DNA from: Fennellomyces sp. T-0311
Lineage: Eukaryota; Mucoromycota; Mucoromycetes; Mucorales; Lichtheimiaceae
Direction of reading: 5' to 3'
Assembly: GCA_025266875.1 (NCBI GenBank)
Contig: JALLLT010000064.1
Span: 85,528 to 149,527 of the forward strand
DNA length: 64,000 nucleotides
Position 1 is the stretch's first letter; each line of letters opens with the position of its first letter. Under the pieces are notes generated by a model. It saw only the letters and a list, made by a program, of their open reading frames with translations, searched no databases and had not been told where the DNA came from. Made by a program: the position numbers and the translations under genes. This document shows, one piece after another, positions 63,167-64,000 of this stretch.

Positions 63167-64000
63167 ATGCCTAAAGGAAACTCAAGACGAATGCATGATT
63201 CGGATGACGATATTGAATCGGTAACGCCGAACAGAGAATCCAAGGGACGAGGCAAAAGAAGAATCAAAAAGTCGAAGGTCAACATCGACTGGAACGTGGA
63301 TGGCGTTGCAGGATTCTCTAAGAATCCTGCTAATCTAAAAGTGCAAGAACCTGTCGAACTGGAAGAGGGTAGCGACAAGGCTAAAGACCACAGCCAAAAG
63401 CGCGCTGAATTAGCTGAAGGATGGAATTCCGTTGTCAGTAATATCTCAAATGATTTTACGGATTTACTTGCAGCAGGAACGCCACAGCAAGAAGCGATAT
63501 CACCCTTTATCCCCAGCAAAGAGTTTAATTGCTCATGCGAGGTCAAAGACCTTACAAAAGTTGTCTGCGTTTTTCTTTGCAGTAAGCTATTGTATTTTTA
63601 GACGACATCAACGTATATGCCACTTACTAAAAGTTTTGCTTTGGTGCTGAATCAGAAACTGTTAAAGAATGCAACTTCCATTTTTGCAAAGATATCGAAC
63701 CAGCTTCTGTATTACTGCGCCATCACCTTTTCCCTGGGTCCCCGAAGGAGCCTCGAATTGCTTTTCATCTCGAGCTATTGCGTGCGTTCGAGATACTTCG
63801 TAGCATTAGCTTCATATCGTACGAAGGGTTTGCCGATTTTGTGTCCGCTTTCCAGCGAGAACGTGTAAGTAATTTAGTCATATCATGTAAATGGCGAGTG
63901 TAACGCATATGATATGCACAACTACATAGTTTAGATCTAACCATGTGCTAATAATACCTAATAGGCAACAGCATCAATGCACCGCAATTTTGCAGACGCT
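63167..64000 (+). CDS. KDZ-type transposase, 5' part (cut by the window edge)
   Basis: N-terminal portion of a protein resembling transposases of the Kyakuja-Dileera-Zisupton superfamily. Exons 63167-63581, 63656-63864 and 63965 to the window end join in frame. After a basic/acidic leader (MPKGNSRRMHDSDDDIESVT, then KGRGKRRIKKSKVNIDW), a cysteine-containing segment (EFNCSCEVKDLTKVVCVF, KECNFHFCKDIEPASVLLRH) leads into LFPGSPKEPRIAFHLELLRA, FISYEGFADFVSAFQRER and ATASMHRNFADA. This order (C-rich cluster, then FPxxPxxPxxAF, then a helical region) is what I associate with KDZ proteins. It is intact as far as visible, with clean GT-AG introns. The catalytic core lies beyond the window, so activity cannot be judged. 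Confidence 0.65.

Overview
The window looks like nuclear DNA of a filamentous fungus, most likely an early-diverging lineage such as Mucoromycota/Mucorales (inferred from gene content and gene style; there is no rRNA or other marker here). The fungal evidence is a lysine-pathway homocitrate synthase, a Zn2Cys6 regulator, a Pho85-type cyclin, a Ura6-type UMP kinase, a Rok1-type helicase and an Sfp1-like zinc-finger protein. Genes carry many short introns of roughly 45-90 nt, often with TACTAAC/CTAAC-like branch sites. I placed 66 introns by hand from splice sites, reading phase and family conservation.

Layout. About 0.5-17 kb is a gene-rich block of ordinary eukaryotic genes: Zn2Cys6 regulator (+), ROK1 helicase (+), URA6 kinase (-), PCL-like cyclin (-), LUC7 (-), Sfp1-like C2H2 protein (-) and mitochondrial HSP60 (+). 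About 17-27 kb is a decayed zone: an ABCB-type transporter pseudogene, a broken DUF6729-like element protein, a long CT microsatellite, one copy of a 1.1 kb dispersed repeat and an IS630/Tc1-type transposon. About 28-39 kb is a second compact gene block: an unknown 533-residue protein, a methyltransferase, an F-box protein, a KDM8-like JmjC protein, a type II DnaJ and glutaminyl-tRNA synthetase. The F-box and JmjC genes are convergent and their stop codons overlap.

About 39.6-48.4 kb is the most distinctive part. Two paralogous ten-exon genes of unknown function lie on the minus strand with identical intron phases. Between them sits a tandem array of six ~350 bp units that alternate between two sequence types, so the true period is about 705 bp. 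About 49-55 kb is again mobile-element territory: a complete Tc1-like element with TIRs and a TA duplication, killed by one in-frame TGA, and the second, inverted copy of the 1.1 kb repeat. The last 9 kb holds a kelch-repeat membrane protein, homocitrate synthase and the 5' part of a KDZ-type transposase cut by the window edge.

The housekeeping genes cover RNA processing (ROK1, LUC7), nucleotide and lysine metabolism (URA6, LYS20/21), protein folding (HSP60, DnaJ), translation (GlnRS) and growth/cell-cycle control (PCL cyclin, Sfp1-like). They do not form one pathway; adjacency here is chromosomal, not operonic.
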